A stretch of DNA of 64,000 nt, taken from Terrimicrobiaceae bacterium (lineage in GTDB: Bacteria > Verrucomicrobiota > Verrucomicrobiia > Chthoniobacterales > JAATET01). The stretch lies in assembly GCA_028713285.1 (NCBI GenBank), contig JAQTOP010000002.1:1-64000 (forward strand), in the 5' to 3' direction. Below the pieces are notes generated by a model. That model did no database searches. It was not told the origin of the DNA and saw only the letters and a program-made list of their open reading frames with translations. This document shows positions 43,277 through 55,092 of this stretch, one piece after another (position 1 is the first letter of the stretch; every line of letters begins with the position of its first letter). A program made the position numbers and the translations under genes.

Positions 43277-45010
43277 ATGAATGACTCCTCCGGCCAGGGC
43301 TTCCAGACGTTCGTCCACTCAATCGAGCAGGGAAAATTCGCCCCGCTTCTCCGCGGGATCGCCGGCGGCGTGGTGCTGCTCACCGTCGTCCTGCTCTATC
43401 TGTTCGTCCAGTTCACCGGCTTCGATTCACCCGCCGCGATGGATCAGGGCCAGATCTCCCGTTCGCTGGCCTCCGGCGAAGGCTTCTCCACGAAATACAT
43501 CCGCCCCATGGCGCTCTGGCAGCTCAACCATGCCGGAAAGGCGATCCCCGCCGGCAACTTCCCCGACTTCATCGAGCCGCCGCTGTCACCCCTCGTCAAC
43601 ACGATCCCGCTCCTCCTCGCGAAGGCGCATTGGACGATGAACCCGAAGGACATCGTCTATGCCGGCGACCGCATCATCGCCTTTTTCTCGATCCTGCTCT
43701 TCCTCGCCGCCGTCGCGGTCGCCTACTGCGTCGCCCGTCGGCTCTTCGACGCGCAGCTCGCCTTCATCGCCTGCCTGCTCGTGCTCGTCACCGATCTGCT
43801 CTGGCAATTCTCGCTCTCGGGCCTCCCGCACATGCTCCTGCTGCTGCTCCTGATGCTCGCGAGCTGGGCCATCGTGAAGGCGATGGACGAACAGGAGGAC
43901 GCACCCCAGGCCCCGGCGCTCAAAAAATGGCTGCTCCAGGCCCTCATCGGCGCGCTCTTCGGCCTCATGACGCTGTCGCACTGGCTCGCATGCTGGTTCT
44001 TCTTCGGCTACCTGTTCTTCGCGTTCTTCCATTTCAGGCCGCGCATCCTTCCACTTGCCGCGATCGTCGGCTTTGCGGTCGTGCTCACGCCCTGGATCGT
44101 GCGCAACGTGCTTGTGAGCGGCCACCCCTTCGGCATCGCGCTCTACCCGCTCGGGCAGGATCCCCTGCTGCTCCGCTCGCTCGATCCCGACTTCAGCGAC
44201 CTGTTCTACGGCTTCAAAATGAAAGTGCGCTTCGGCATCCTGGACCAGGTCGGGAAAATCTTCGCCTACCTTGGCCTCAACCTCGCCGCCGGCGCGTTTT
44301 TTGTCGCGCTCCTTCATCCCTTCAAGAGCCCGACCGCCGCGAGGTTTCGCTGGTGCGTCCTCGCGATGTGGGTCGCCGCGGTGCTCGGCATGGCCGCCTA
44401 CGGCCCGATCTCCGGCACGGTGAGCGAGCTGCAGCTCCACGCGGTGTTCATCCCGCTCATGATCTTCTACGGGCTCGCGTTCCTGCTCGTGCTCTGGAAC
44501 CGGCTCGGCTTCCAGCACTCGCTCATGCGGCTGGTTTTCAATGTCATCATCGTTTTTCTCGCCGCGATCCCGATGCTGCTCACCCTCTTCGCCGGCCAGG
44601 GCCGCTCGATCAACTGGCCGCCCTACATCCCGCCCTACATCGCGATCCTCGGTGATTGGTATAAGCCGAAGGAGGCGCTCTGCTCCGACATGCCGTGGGC
44701 CGTCGCCTGGTATGCGAATCGCAAATGCCTGCTCCTGCCCGACTCGCCGAAGACCATGGTCGAGATCAGCGATTACAACGTCATCGGCGCGCCCATTTCC
44801 GGGCTTTACCTCACGCCAATCACCGGCGATGCGAAACTCCTCAGCGAAATCGCCTTCGGCACCTACAAGCAATGGGGCGGCATCATCCTGCGCCAGCCCC
44901 AGAGCCAGCGCAACTTCCCGCTCAGCGTCGCCCGCCCGCTGCCGATCGACGGCAAGGTGATCCTCTATTCGGACCGCGACCGCTGGTCCGACGCCGAAAA
45001 GCAACCGTGA
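43277..45010 (+). CDS. GT-C type membrane glycosyltransferase-like protein
   Basis: A 577-residue polytopic protein with about ten hydrophobic helices. The first periplasmic loop has an acidic/Pro-rich segment (AMDQGQISRSLASGEGFSTK, then NFPDFIEPPLSPLVN) like the catalytic loop of PMT/ArnT-type enzymes that use polyprenyl-phosphate sugars. The C-terminal ~140 residues are soluble. Substrate unknown. It lies between the sigma-54 regulator and xseB; its stop overlaps the GTG start of xseB. Confidence 0.75.
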   Translation: MNDSSGQGFQTFVHSIEQGKFAPLLRGIAGGVVLLTVVLLYLFVQFTGFDSPAAMDQGQISRSLASGEGFSTKYIRPMALWQLNHAGKAIPAGNFPDFIEPPLSPLVNTIPLLLAKAHWTMNPKDIVYAGDRIIAFFSILLFLAAVAVAYCVARRLFDAQLAFIACLLVLVTDLLWQFSLSGLPHMLLLLLLMLASWAIVKAMDEQEDAPQAPALKKWLLQALIGALFGLMTLSHWLACWFFFGYLFFAFFHFRPRILPLAAIVGFAVVLTPWIVRNVLVSGHPFGIALYPLGQDPLLLRSLDPDFSDLFYGFKMKVRFGILDQVGKIFAYLGLNLAAGAFFVALLHPFKSPTAARFRWCVLAMWVAAVLGMAAYGPISGTVSELQLHAVFIPLMIFYGLAFLLVLWNRLGFQHSLMRLVFNVIIVFLAAIPMLLTLFAGQGRSINWPPYIPPYIAILGDWYKPKEALCSDMPWAVAWYANRKCLLLPDSPKTMVEISDYNVIGAPISGLYLTPITGDAKLLSEIAFGTYKQWGGIILRQPQSQRNFPLSVARPLPIDGKVILYSDRDRWSDAEKQP

Positions 45011-45309
45011 AAAAATCCGAAGAACCCGAACCGGCCGCCGAACCGTGCTCCGTCTCGCTCGAGGCTGCGCTCGAGCCATCCGCTGTCTCGCTCGAGGCTG
45101 CGCTCGAGCGACTGGACGCCATCGTGCGGGAGATGGAATCCGGCGACCTTCCGCTCGAGTCCCTCATCGCGAAATACGAGGAGGGCGTCGGCCTCACGAA
45201 GGTCTGCCAGGAAAAGCTCGACCGCGCCGAGGAGCGCATCCGCATCATCACCCGCGACGCCGCTGGCAAACCCGTGCTTGAGGAATTCGATGCAACCGGC
45301 GAGGAATAG
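45007..45309 (+). CDS. xseB: Exodeoxyribonuclease VII small subunit
   Basis: A 100-residue protein with the XseB helical pattern: LERLDAIVREMESGDLPLES, LIAKYEEGVGL and VCQEKLDRAEERI. It partners XseA (not in this window) in degrading single-stranded DNA. The GTG start overlaps the previous stop by three bases. Residues near 17-35 contain the tandem sequence VSLEAALEPSA / VSLEAALERLD caused by a DNA duplication, making the N-terminus longer than usual. Followed by dxs, a common pairing (often with ispA, absent here). Confidence 0.88.
   Translation: MKKSEEPEPAAEPCSVSLEAALEPSAVSLEAALERLDAIVREMESGDLPLESLIAKYEEGVGLTKVCQEKLDRAEERIRIITRDAAGKPVLEEFDATGEE
45052..45109 (+). repeat. 25-base perfect direct repeat inside xseB (33-base period)
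   Basis: The same 25 bases occur at 45052-45076 and 45085-45109. The spacing of 33 bases keeps the reading frame and duplicates an 11-residue unit (VSLEAALE core), as expected of a recent slippage duplication. Confidence 0.85.
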
Positions 45310-45313
45310 GCAG

Positions 45314-47206
45314 ATGCCGCTTCTACAGCGAATCCATACGCCGGCCGATGTGAAGGCATTGCCGGAATCCGACCTTCCCAGGCTGGCAACCGAAGTGCGC
45401 GAAGAATTGATCGGCGTGCTTTCGCAGACCGGCGGCCACCTTGGCCCGAACCTCGGCGTCGTCGAACTCACCATCGCGCTGCACCGCGTCTTCGACACGC
45501 CAAAGGACAAATTCGTCTTCGACGTGAGCCACCAGGGATACGTCCACAAGCTCCTCACCGGCCGGCGCGAGCGCTTCGACACGATCCGCCAATACGAAGG
45601 GCTCAACGGCTTCCTCCTCCGCACCGAGAGCGAGCACGATTGCTACGGCGCCGGGCACGCGGGCACCGCCCTCTCCGCCGCGCTCGGCATGGCCGTGGGC
45701 CGCGACCTGCGAGGCGGCGACGAGCACGTTGTCTGCGTCGCGGGCGACGCCGCCTTCACCTGCGGCGTGAGCTTTGAAGCGCTCAACAACGTCGCGAACT
45801 CCACCGACCGCCTCATCGTCGTCCTCAACGACAACGAATGGTCCATCGCGAAAAACGTCGGCGCCATCGCCGAGTATCTCAACCGCATCGTCGCGAACCC
45901 CGCCTACGCGCACCTCCACGAGAAGGCCGCCCAATTCGTCGAGCGTCTTGGCGGCAAGACCGCGCGCAAACTCGCCGGCAAGGTCGAGGCCAGCATCAAG
46001 AACCTCATCGCGCCGTCCGTCATCTTCGAGGATCTCGGCCTGCGCTACTACGGCCCTATTGACGGCCACGACATCGGCCTGCTCACCAGGACGTTCGAGT
46101 TTCTCAAGACGCAGACTGAGCCTGTCATCCTCCATATCCTCACGCAGAAGGGCAAAGGCTATGCCCCGGCGCTCGCAAAGCCGGATAAGTTTCACGGCCT
46201 CGGCAAGTTCGAGCCAGACACCGGCGAGACCGCCTCCGCGCCCACGCCGACCTACTCGGAGCTGCTCGGCCGCACGCTCGCGGATTTCGCCGACCGCGAC
46301 AACCGCATCGTCGCCATCACCGCCGCCATGCCGACCGGAACCGGCCTCCTCCATTTTGCGCAGCGGCATCCGAAGCGCTTCTTCGACGTCGGCATCGCCG
46401 AGGAGCACGCAGCCCTCTTCGCCTGCGGGCTCGCTGCGCAGGGAATGAAGCCCTTCCTCGCGATCTACTCGACCTTCATGCAGCGCGCCTACGACATGAT
46501 CATTCACGACATCGCGCTCCAGCGTCTCGACGTGGCGCTCTGCATGGATCGCGCCGGTCTCTCCGGCGACGATGGCCCCACGCATCACGGCCTGTTCGAC
46601 ATCGGCTATCTCCGGCCCGTCCCGGGCTTCGTCCACATGCAGCCGAAGGACGAGGAGGAATTCGCCGACATGCTCTGGACGATGGCGCACTACCGCGGCC
46701 CCATCGCCATCCGCTACCCGCGCGGCGCAGGCACCGGCGCAAAGCCGGGTGAACAGCCCCGCCTGCTCGAGATCGGCAAGGCGGAGGTCCTCCGCCATGG
46801 CAAGCAGGTCGCACTTTTTGGCCTCGGCAACCTGTGCGAGATGGCCGTCGAGGCCGCCGACCTGCTCAAGGCTCGCGGCATCGATGCCGCCGTCATCAAC
46901 CCCCGTTGGATCAAGCCGCTCGACACCGCGACTCTGGAATTTTTCGCCCGCGGCTGCGACGTGATCTGCACCCTCGAAGACCACGTCCTCCATAATGGCT
47001 TCGGCTGCTCGGTGATGGAGCACCTCGCCGACCGGCGCATCCCGACACCCGTCGTCCGCATCGGCTGGCCGGACGAATTCATCGAGCACGGCAGCGTCCC
47101 GATCCTCCGCGAAAAGCACGGCCTCACCGCGAAGGCTGCTGTGGAAAAAATCCTCGCCGCCCTGCCGGCCCGCCGAAAGGCGATCCCGACGTCCTCCGCG
47201 GCCTGA
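45314..47206 (+). CDS. dxs: 1-deoxy-D-xylulose-5-phosphate synthase
   Basis: A 630-residue thiamine-diphosphate enzyme that condenses pyruvate and glyceraldehyde-3-phosphate in the non-mevalonate isoprenoid pathway. Motifs are TGGHLGPNLGVVELTIALH (about 35-53), VFDVSHQGYVHKLLTGR, a GDAAFTCGVSFEALNN cofactor motif, the transketolase-like GIAEEHAALFACGLA and DRAGLSGDDGPTHHG. ATG 45314 was chosen because GAGGAATAGG precedes it. GDAAFTCG differs from the common GDGAMTAG form, so it may be a divergent subgroup. Confidence 0.94.
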   Translation: MPLLQRIHTPADVKALPESDLPRLATEVREELIGVLSQTGGHLGPNLGVVELTIALHRVFDTPKDKFVFDVSHQGYVHKLLTGRRERFDTIRQYEGLNGFLLRTESEHDCYGAGHAGTALSAALGMAVGRDLRGGDEHVVCVAGDAAFTCGVSFEALNNVANSTDRLIVVLNDNEWSIAKNVGAIAEYLNRIVANPAYAHLHEKAAQFVERLGGKTARKLAGKVEASIKNLIAPSVIFEDLGLRYYGPIDGHDIGLLTRTFEFLKTQTEPVILHILTQKGKGYAPALAKPDKFHGLGKFEPDTGETASAPTPTYSELLGRTLADFADRDNRIVAITAAMPTGTGLLHFAQRHPKRFFDVGIAEEHAALFACGLAAQGMKPFLAIYSTFMQRAYDMIIHDIALQRLDVALCMDRAGLSGDDGPTHHGLFDIGYLRPVPGFVHMQPKDEEEFADMLWTMAHYRGPIAIRYPRGAGTGAKPGEQPRLLEIGKAEVLRHGKQVALFGLGNLCEMAVEAADLLKARGIDAAVINPRWIKPLDTATLEFFARGCDVICTLEDHVLHNGFGCSVMEHLADRRIPTPVVRIGWPDEFIEHGSVPILREKHGLTAKAAVEKILAALPARRKAIPTSSAA

Positions 47207-47330
47207 CGGAACGTTCGACTCGGCCCGAGGCAGGATGCATTCCCGCCGCGATACTGCGGCACTTCCCACCACCTTCCATCGTGCCGATGCACCGGGGCGA
47301 GGACACCGGCGGCTTCGTCAAGGGGGAGAG

Positions 47331-47918
47331 TCAGTGCGCCTTCGCGAGCACGGCCGATTGCGTGGTGATTCGGTCCGTCCACGCGAGAAGCAGGGCGGAA
47401 ATAACAAACGTCATGTGCACAATCACCTGCCACATGACCACCGGCCAATCCCGCGTCACATTCAGCGTGGATTCGCTCGTCGCCCCCACTTCGATGAATG
47501 TACCCAGCAGGTGAATGGAGGAAATGCCGATCAGCGCGGTGGCCAGCTTGACCTTCAAAACCCCTGCATTCACATGCGAGAGCCACTCGGGCTGGTCGGG
47601 GTGCCCTTCGAGCCGAAGACGGGAAACAAATGTCTCGTATCCGCCGACGATTACCATCACGAGCAGGTTCGCGATCATCACGACATCGATCAGGCGCAGC
47701 ACGATAATCATTATCTCCGTCTCCGAGATGGCCGGCATCTCGTGGACCAGATGCGCGAGTTCCTTGAAAAACAGATAGACGTAAACGGCCTGCGCGACGA
47801 TCAGCCCGAGATAGAGCGGCGCCTGCAGCCAGCGGCTGAAGAAGATCAGACTGCCGAGGGCTCGAAGGTAGGGCGATCGGAAAGAGGGCTCGGACATGGC
47901 GGGCTTGACGGCGTTCAT
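47331..47918 (-). CDS. UPF0114 (YqhA-like) integral membrane protein
   Basis: A 195-residue membrane protein with four helices (about 22-55, 65-95, 115-140, 155-185), matching the UPF0114/YqhA family: LIFFSRWLQAPLYLGLIVAQ, then VMIANLLVMVIVGGYETFVS and VKLATALIGISSIHLLG. Function unknown, possibly transport or membrane homeostasis. Start uncertain: ATG 47918 is given, but ATG 47897 (MSEPSF) is possible since neither has a good ribosome site. Confidence 0.85.
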   Translation of the reverse strand: MNAVKPAMSEPSFRSPYLRALGSLIFFSRWLQAPLYLGLIVAQAVYVYLFFKELAHLVHEMPAISETEIMIIVLRLIDVVMIANLLVMVIVGGYETFVSRLRLEGHPDQPEWLSHVNAGVLKVKLATALIGISSIHLLGTFIEVGATSESTLNVTRDWPVVMWQVIVHMTFVISALLLAWTDRITTQSAVLAKAH

Positions 47919-48003
47919 CGATAACACGCCGCGCATTACCGCGCAACCGGAGGCGTTTTCCCTTCGTGCGGCGCCCGCCCTTCGTGGTTAAATCTCCGGC
48001 TCT

Positions 48004-49398
<1,395 letters not shown>

Positions 49399-49416
49399 TT
49401 CCTCCCGCCCGGCGGT

Positions 49417-50163
49417 CTATTTCGCCTTGCCCTGCGCGGCTACGGCGGCCATTGCCGCGGCGATCGCCGCCTGGTCGCCGAGATAGTAGTGGCGGATCGG
49501 CTTCAAATCGTCGTCGAGTTCATACACTAGCGGCACTCCCGTCGGGATGTTCAGCTCGAGAACCTCGGCCTCGCTGAGATTGTCGAGATACTTGACGAGT
49601 GCGCGGAGGCTGTTGCCGTGCGCGGCGATCACGACCTTTTTGCCGGCCTTCACCTGCGGGGCGATGGTCTCCTCCCAGAGCGGGAGAAAGCGGGCGACGG
49701 TATCCTTGAGACACTCGGTGAGCGGGAGTTCGCTCTTCGGCACGCCGGCGTAGCGCGGGTCGTGACCGGGGAATCGCTCGTCGCTCTCCTCCAGCGCGGG
49801 CGGCGGGATGTCGTAGCTGCGGCGCCAGATTTTCACCTGCTCATCCCCGAACTTCGCGGCCGTCTCGCCTTTGTTCAGGCCCTGGAGCGCGCCGTAGTGC
49901 CGCTCGTTCAATCGCCAGCTTTTTTCCACGGGAATCCAGAGTTGGTCGAGTTCGTCGAGGACGATCCAGAGCGTGCGCAGGGCGCGTTTGAGCACGGAAA
50001 CGTAGGCGAGGTCGAAGGTGAAACCCTCTGCCTTGAGCAATTCGCCGCCACGCCGGGCCTGCGCGCGACCTTCCTCGGTGAGGTCCACATCGTGCCAGCC
50101 GGTGAAGCGGTTTTCTTTATTCCAGGTGCTTTCGCCGTGGCGAATGAGGACGAGTTTGTGCAT
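49417..50163 (-). CDS. gpmA: 2,3-bisphosphoglycerate-dependent phosphoglycerate mutase
   Basis: A 248-residue dPGM: catalytic [20 protein letters not shown] (about 6-25) with the phosphohistidine in [20 protein letters not shown], and [10 protein letters not shown] with the second catalytic His. Interconverts 3- and 2-phosphoglycerate in glycolysis. ATG 50163 starts the protein; the upstream frame is antisense to the next gene. Divergent from an endonuclease/exonuclease/phosphatase gene. Confidence 0.94.
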   Translation of the reverse strand: MHKLVLIRHGESTWNKENRFTGWHDVDLTEEGRAQARRGGELLKAEGFTFDLAYVSVLKRALRTLWIVLDELDQLWIPVEKSWRLNERHYGALQGLNKGETAAKFGDEQVKIWRRSYDIPPPALEESDERFPGHDPRYAGVPKSELPLTECLKDTVARFLPLWEETIAPQVKAGKKVVIAAHGNSLRALVKYLDNLSEAEVLELNIPTGVPLVYELDDDLKPIRHYYLGDQAAIAAAMAAVAAQGKAK

Positions 50164-50245
50164 GTTGCAAACGTTGGTTTCGGCGTTTATACAGACGCCA
50201 CTTCCGCGTTGGCAAGACGGCGCGGACCGCCTTTTCTTCCCGATT

Positions 50246-51016
50246 GTGAAATTCTCCGCCCTGACCTTCAACATGCAATTCGGGCAGGGGTGGGATCCGG
50301 TCGAACCGGACCGCGCACCCATCCTGCTGGACGACACCCTTGCCTTCCTCAGCCGGGAGGACGCGGACATTATCTTTTTGCAGGAGGTCGAGCGGGCGCA
50401 GCCGGGCGGGAAGCAGGTGCAGCCGCCTCCGAATTTCACGCGGCTGCACGACGCCCTGCACGAGTATCACGGCGTCTTTGCCTATCCCAGGGTGAACCCC
50501 GCCGAGCTGCCGTTCGGCATCGCGCTGGCGATTTTCGCGAAGACGCCACTGGTCGATTTCCAAGCGGTCGATTTGCCGCCTGCGCCGCTGGACTTCGAAT
50601 TCGATGGCGCGCTCGTCGCTCCCTCGCACCGCCAGCTCATCGGCGCCAAGACGCGCATCGCCGGGCGGACCCTGCAGCTTTTCAACACGCACCTGCAGGC
50701 ATTTTTCATGATCAATGGCTCGAGCAACCAGCATCCCGAACAGCGCGCGCTCGTCGAGGCGGCCTTGCGCGACTCGGATGCGCCCACACTGCTCGGGGGC
50801 GATTTCAACTGCGCGCCGGGCGAGCACCTCGTCGAGCAATTCGCCGCCGCCGGCTACCGCACCGCGCAGGATACCGAGGCCACCTGGCGGCGACGGCCCT
50901 ACGTGATGGATCACCTGTTCTACAACGCGGGCCTCAAGGTCGAGCACGTCGAGGTCCTGCCGACCCTCTGCTCGGATCACCACGCGGTGCGCGCGGAATT
51001 CCGGCTCGCGCAATAG
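50246..51016 (+). CDS. Endonuclease/exonuclease/phosphatase-family protein
   Basis: A 256-residue protein of the EEP fold: [10 protein letters not shown] (N-terminal Asn ligand), [10 protein letters not shown] (metal Glu), NTHLQAF (catalytic His), [10 protein letters not shown] and CSDHHAV (C-terminal Asp/His). It lacks the ExoIII lesion-recognition signatures present in its neighbour, so it may hydrolyse phosphodiesters or phosphate esters other than abasic sites, for example lipids or nucleotides. GTG start. It is followed after 22 bases by exodeoxyribonuclease III. Confidence 0.85.
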   Translation: MKFSALTFNMQFGQGWDPVEPDRAPILLDDTLAFLSREDADIIFLQEVERAQPGGKQVQPPPNFTRLHDALHEYHGVFAYPRVNPAELPFGIALAIFAKTPLVDFQAVDLPPAPLDFEFDGALVAPSHRQLIGAKTRIAGRTLQLFNTHLQAFFMINGSSNQHPEQRALVEAALRDSDAPTLLGGDFNCAPGEHLVEQFAAAGYRTAQDTEATWRRRPYVMDHLFYNAGLKVEHVEVLPTLCSDHHAVRAEFRLAQ

Positions 51017-51038
51017 GCGAATCCACCCGCCTCCCGCC

Positions 51039-51809
51039 ATGCGCATTGTTTCCTGGAACGTGAACGGCCTGCGCTCGGTGCTCGGCAAGGGTTTCCTCGA
51101 ATGGCTCGCGCGTGAAAATGCCGACATCGTATGCCTCCAGGAAACGAAGGCCCGCCCGGATCAGGTCGCCGAAGTCGCATGGCCGGGGGACTACGAGCGG
51201 TTCTGGAATTCCGCGGAGAAGCCCGGCTACTCCGGCACCGCAATCTTCACGAAAGTTCCGCCGCACGCGGTGACCTATGGCCTCGGTATCGACGCGCACG
51301 ACCGCGAGGGCCGCGTGATCACGGCCGAGTTCGCCGCGTTTTATCTCGTCAACGTCTATGTGCCGAATTCCCAGCGCGGCCTCGCGCGGCTCGGCTATCG
51401 CACCGAGGCATGGGGCCCGGACTTTCTCGCGTATCTCAAGGAACTCGAGCGGAGGAAGCCGGTCATATTTTGCGGAGATCTGAACGTGGCGCACCGCGAG
51501 ATCGACCTCGCCCGGCCCAAGGACAACACAAAAAACGCCGGGTTCACGCCCGAAGAGCGCGCCGGCTTCGACCGCGTGATCGCCACGGGGTTCATCGACA
51601 CATTTCGCGAGTTTACGCCCGGCGGCGGCCATTACACTTGGTGGAGCTACATGAACAACGCCCGCTCCCGGAACATCGGGTGGCGCATCGACTACTTCCT
51701 CATCTCGCCCGCGCTTCGCCCCGCCCTGCGGGCGGCGGCCATTCACGCCGAAATTCCCGGCAGCGACCATTGCCCCGTGAGCATTGATCTCGACGCGCCC
51801 CTGCCCTAG
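51039..51809 (+). CDS. xthA: Exodeoxyribonuclease III
   Basis: A 256-residue abasic-site endonuclease: [15 protein letters not shown] (5-19), [69 protein letters not shown] and the C-terminal SDHCPV. All Mg2+ and catalytic residues of the ExoIII/APE1 family are present. It cuts abasic sites in base-excision repair. Tandem with another EEP-family gene. Confidence 0.95.
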   Translation: MRIVSWNVNGLRSVLGKGFLEWLARENADIVCLQETKARPDQVAEVAWPGDYERFWNSAEKPGYSGTAIFTKVPPHAVTYGLGIDAHDREGRVITAEFAAFYLVNVYVPNSQRGLARLGYRTEAWGPDFLAYLKELERRKPVIFCGDLNVAHREIDLARPKDNTKNAGFTPEERAGFDRVIATGFIDTFREFTPGGGHYTWWSYMNNARSRNIGWRIDYFLISPALRPALRAAAIHAEIPGSDHCPVSIDLDAPLP

Positions 51810-51818
51810 GCTCGCCCA

Positions 51819-52220
51819 ATGATGAATATGCCCGCGCTCTCGATGATCTTCGGACTCCTCCTCGCCGCGCTTGGGGCCGGCTCATTCGCCGCAACGGGCG
51901 GCACCCATCCCACCGCGCTCATCCCGGCGGCATTCGGTGCTGTGCTCGTGCTCTGCGGCATCGCGGGCGCCGTCGCGCCGAAACTGCGCATGCATGTGAT
52001 GCACGTCGCCGCACTCGCGGGCCTGCTCGGCACGGCCGGCGGCCTCGGAATGTCGCTCCCGAAACTGCACGCCCTGCTCACGGGCGGGCCGGTCGCGCGT
52101 CCGCTTGCCGTCTGGATGCAACTGGCAATGGGCTTGATCTGCCTCGTCTTTCTCGCGCTGTGCGTGAAATCCTTCATCGACGCCCGGAGCGTAAGGAATT
52201 TTCAACTTCCGCCCGCGTAG
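51819..52220 (+). CDS. Small four-helix membrane protein, unknown
   Basis: A 133-residue protein with four hydrophobic helices (about 5-25, 32-50, 60-80, 98-118) separated by short loops. The sequence is Ala/Gly/Leu-rich with no conserved catalytic residues I recognise. It follows xthA by nine bases, possibly in the same transcript. Function unknown. Confidence 0.7.
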   Translation: MMNMPALSMIFGLLLAALGAGSFAATGGTHPTALIPAAFGAVLVLCGIAGAVAPKLRMHVMHVAALAGLLGTAGGLGMSLPKLHALLTGGPVARPLAVWMQLAMGLICLVFLALCVKSFIDARSVRNFQLPPA

Positions 52221-52235
52221 GGCATCGTCGAATGC

Positions 52236-52285
52236 TGCGGCGGTCTATGACTGCCGAAAGAGATGCGACAGTCATAGACTGCCGC
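52236..52285. repeat. REP-like inverted repeat in intergenic DNA
   Basis: GTCTATGACTG (52243-52253) and CAGTCATAGAC (52269-52279) are perfect 11-base arms around a 15-base loop; outer GCGG and CCGC add weaker pairing. It lies in the 147-base gap between two convergent genes. A symmetric hairpin with no T-run in a convergent gap fits a dispersed REP-type element or a bidirectional terminator. Confidence 0.45.
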
Positions 52286-52367
52286 TACAGGTTTTTTTGA
52301 ACAGGTAGCGATGACTCCGGGCCTCCCGATGGGGGGCGACGCCCCAACCCAGCAAAGGTCCGGTTTT

Positions 52368-52800
52368 TCAACCGAGCTTGGAAACCACTTGCTCGTAATC
52401 CCAACCATTGATCCGGCACATCGCTCTTGCGTGCTCGTCCCAGGTGGGTTCATCGGCCGGACGGCCGGCCAGAAAGCAGTCGATCGCCAGATAGCGCAAC
52501 GGATGTTCCGATGTGCATTGAATGGAGTGAAGCACCGTGGGAGGAATGCGGGCCACGTCTCCCGGGAAAAACCGGATGCGGCTCCAGGTCGGACCCGATT
52601 CGAAGCACGCCTTCCCCCTCGAGAATGTGGAAGACCTGTTCGGCATCGTCGTGCTTGTGAAGCGGAGGCGCCTCGCCGGGATTCAGAATCACCACGAACA
52701 CTTCCGACGTGATGGAATCCGAGCGATCAATGATCAGATCATTGATATGCGTCGGAAACCGGTAGCGCCTCGATGAGTCGAGTTGGTAAACGTATTTCAT
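52368..52800 (-). pseudogene. Cupin-domain protein with a frameshift
   Basis: The first part (from ATG 52800) encodes a cupin N-half with the metal motif PLHKHDDAEQVFHILEGEG. At a run of five A residues (52567-52571; T on the coding strand) the frame breaks. In the -1 frame the rest of a normal cupin continues: FPGDVARIPPTVLHSIQC, with the second cupin motif, then YLAIDCFLAGRPADEP and a C-terminus ending VVSKLG. Removing one base from the homopolymer restores a single ~143-residue cupin. This could be a real inactivation or a sequencing error in the homopolymer. Confidence 0.8.
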
Positions 52801-52920
52801 ATTGATTGCCCAATGCCGGCTCGCGGACGGCGAAAATGCTCCAAGTCCCAAACGTCTGTCGCATTTCTTTCGTCGGTCATGGACCGGCGCTGCAATCGAA
52901 AATATTCCCGAGCTGTCTGC

Positions 52921-53799
<879 letters not shown>

Positions 53800-53850
53800 G
53801 GGCTTGGGCGGCTTTGCGTGGGTGAAAGTTGAGTGGATTCCCGCGGAGGA

Positions 53851-55041
53851 TCATGCCTGCTGCTTCGCGGCGGCGACGGCGAGCGTCGCGGCCTCGGTGA
53901 GGCCGTTGGCGGTTTGGATCGGCAGGCCGGACTCGGCGAGGAGTTTTTTGCCGAGTTCGACGTTCGTGCCTTCGAGGCGCACGACGAGGGGAACAGGCAG
54001 GCTCACGGCCTTCACGGCGTTGATGATGCCCTGGGCGATCACGTCGCAGCGCATGATGCCCCCAAAAATGTTCACGAGGATCGTCTTCACCTTTTCGTCG
54101 GCGATCAAAATCTTGAATGCCTCGGTGACCTGCTGCTCGGTCGCGCCGCCGCCCACGTCGAGGAAGTTCGCGGGCTCGCCGCCGTGGTATTTTACGATGT
54201 CCATCGTGGCCATCGCGAGGCCGGCGCCGTTCACCAGGCAGGCGATGTTGCCGTCGAGACCGATGTAATTGAGGTTCGACTTCGAGGCCTCGACCTCGCG
54301 CGGATCTTCCTCGGCAATGTCGCGGAAGGCGGCCACGTCGGGATGGCGGAAGAGCGCGTTGTCGTCGAAATTAAACTTCGCATCGAGCGCGAGGACGTCT
54401 CCCGTCTTCGTGATGACGAGCGGGTTCACCTCGACCATGGAGCAGTCGCAGGCGATGAAGAGTTCGTAGATCGTAAGGAAGATTTTCGCGGCCTTTGGCA
54501 TCTGCGCGGAGGTGAAGCCAAGCCGCTTCGCGATTTTGCGCGCCTGGTAGGCCTGCAGGCCGAGCGTCGGATGGATCGGCTCGCGGAGAATCCTGTGTGG
54601 CATTTCCTCCGCGACTTTCTCGATCTCGACGCCGCCCTCGGTGCTCGCGATGATGAGCGGGCCGGCGATCCCGCGGTCCATGAGGATCGCAAAATAGAAC
54701 TCCTTCTCAATCTCGACGCTCTCGGCGATAAGCACGGTATTCACGACGCGGCCGGCGGGGCCGGTCTGGTGCGTGACGAGCGTCTGGCCGAGCATTTTGC
54801 CCGCAACCTCCGCGGCCTGCTGCGTGCTGTCGCAGAGCTGCACGCCGCCCTTGAAGCCGCTGGTGAACATCCCTTTCCCGCGGCCGCCGGCGTGAATCTG
54901 CGCCTTCACCACGAGGTGGCTGGCGCCGAGCCCGGCCGCGACGTCCTTCGCCTCGGCGACGGTGGTGGCGGGAAATCCCTTGGGAGTGGCGACGCCGTAT
55001 TTTTCGAAGAGTTGCTTGGCCTGAAATTCGTGAATGTTCAT
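53851..55041 (-). CDS. sucC: Succinate-CoA ligase, beta subunit
   Basis: A 396-residue ATP-grasp subunit: [20 protein letters not shown] at the N-terminus, [16 protein letters not shown] with the nucleotide-binding loop, [20 protein letters not shown] and [20 protein letters not shown] in the C-terminal CoA-ligase domain. Upstream partner of sucD in a standard sucCD operon. Confidence 0.97.
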   Translation of the reverse strand: MNIHEFQAKQLFEKYGVATPKGFPATTVAEAKDVAAGLGASHLVVKAQIHAGGRGKGMFTSGFKGGVQLCDSTQQAAEVAGKMLGQTLVTHQTGPAGRVVNTVLIAESVEIEKEFYFAILMDRGIAGPLIIASTEGGVEIEKVAEEMPHRILREPIHPTLGLQAYQARKIAKRLGFTSAQMPKAAKIFLTIYELFIACDCSMVEVNPLVITKTGDVLALDAKFNFDDNALFRHPDVAAFRDIAEEDPREVEASKSNLNYIGLDGNIACLVNGAGLAMATMDIVKYHGGEPANFLDVGGGATEQQVTEAFKILIADEKVKTILVNIFGGIMRCDVIAQGIINAVKAVSLPVPLVVRLEGTNVELGKKLLAESGLPIQTANGLTEAATLAVAAAKQQA

Positions 55042-55092
55042 TCGTCGTGCGGCGACTCGCGGATCGCCCGAGGAGGTTTGCGAGCCATCGGC

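Noticed and set aside
45323..47272. A 649-codon open frame on the minus strand opposite dxs
   Set aside because: Antisense shadow of dxs, no recognisable motifs, Glu/Asp/Val/Arg-rich composition typical of a complementary frame.
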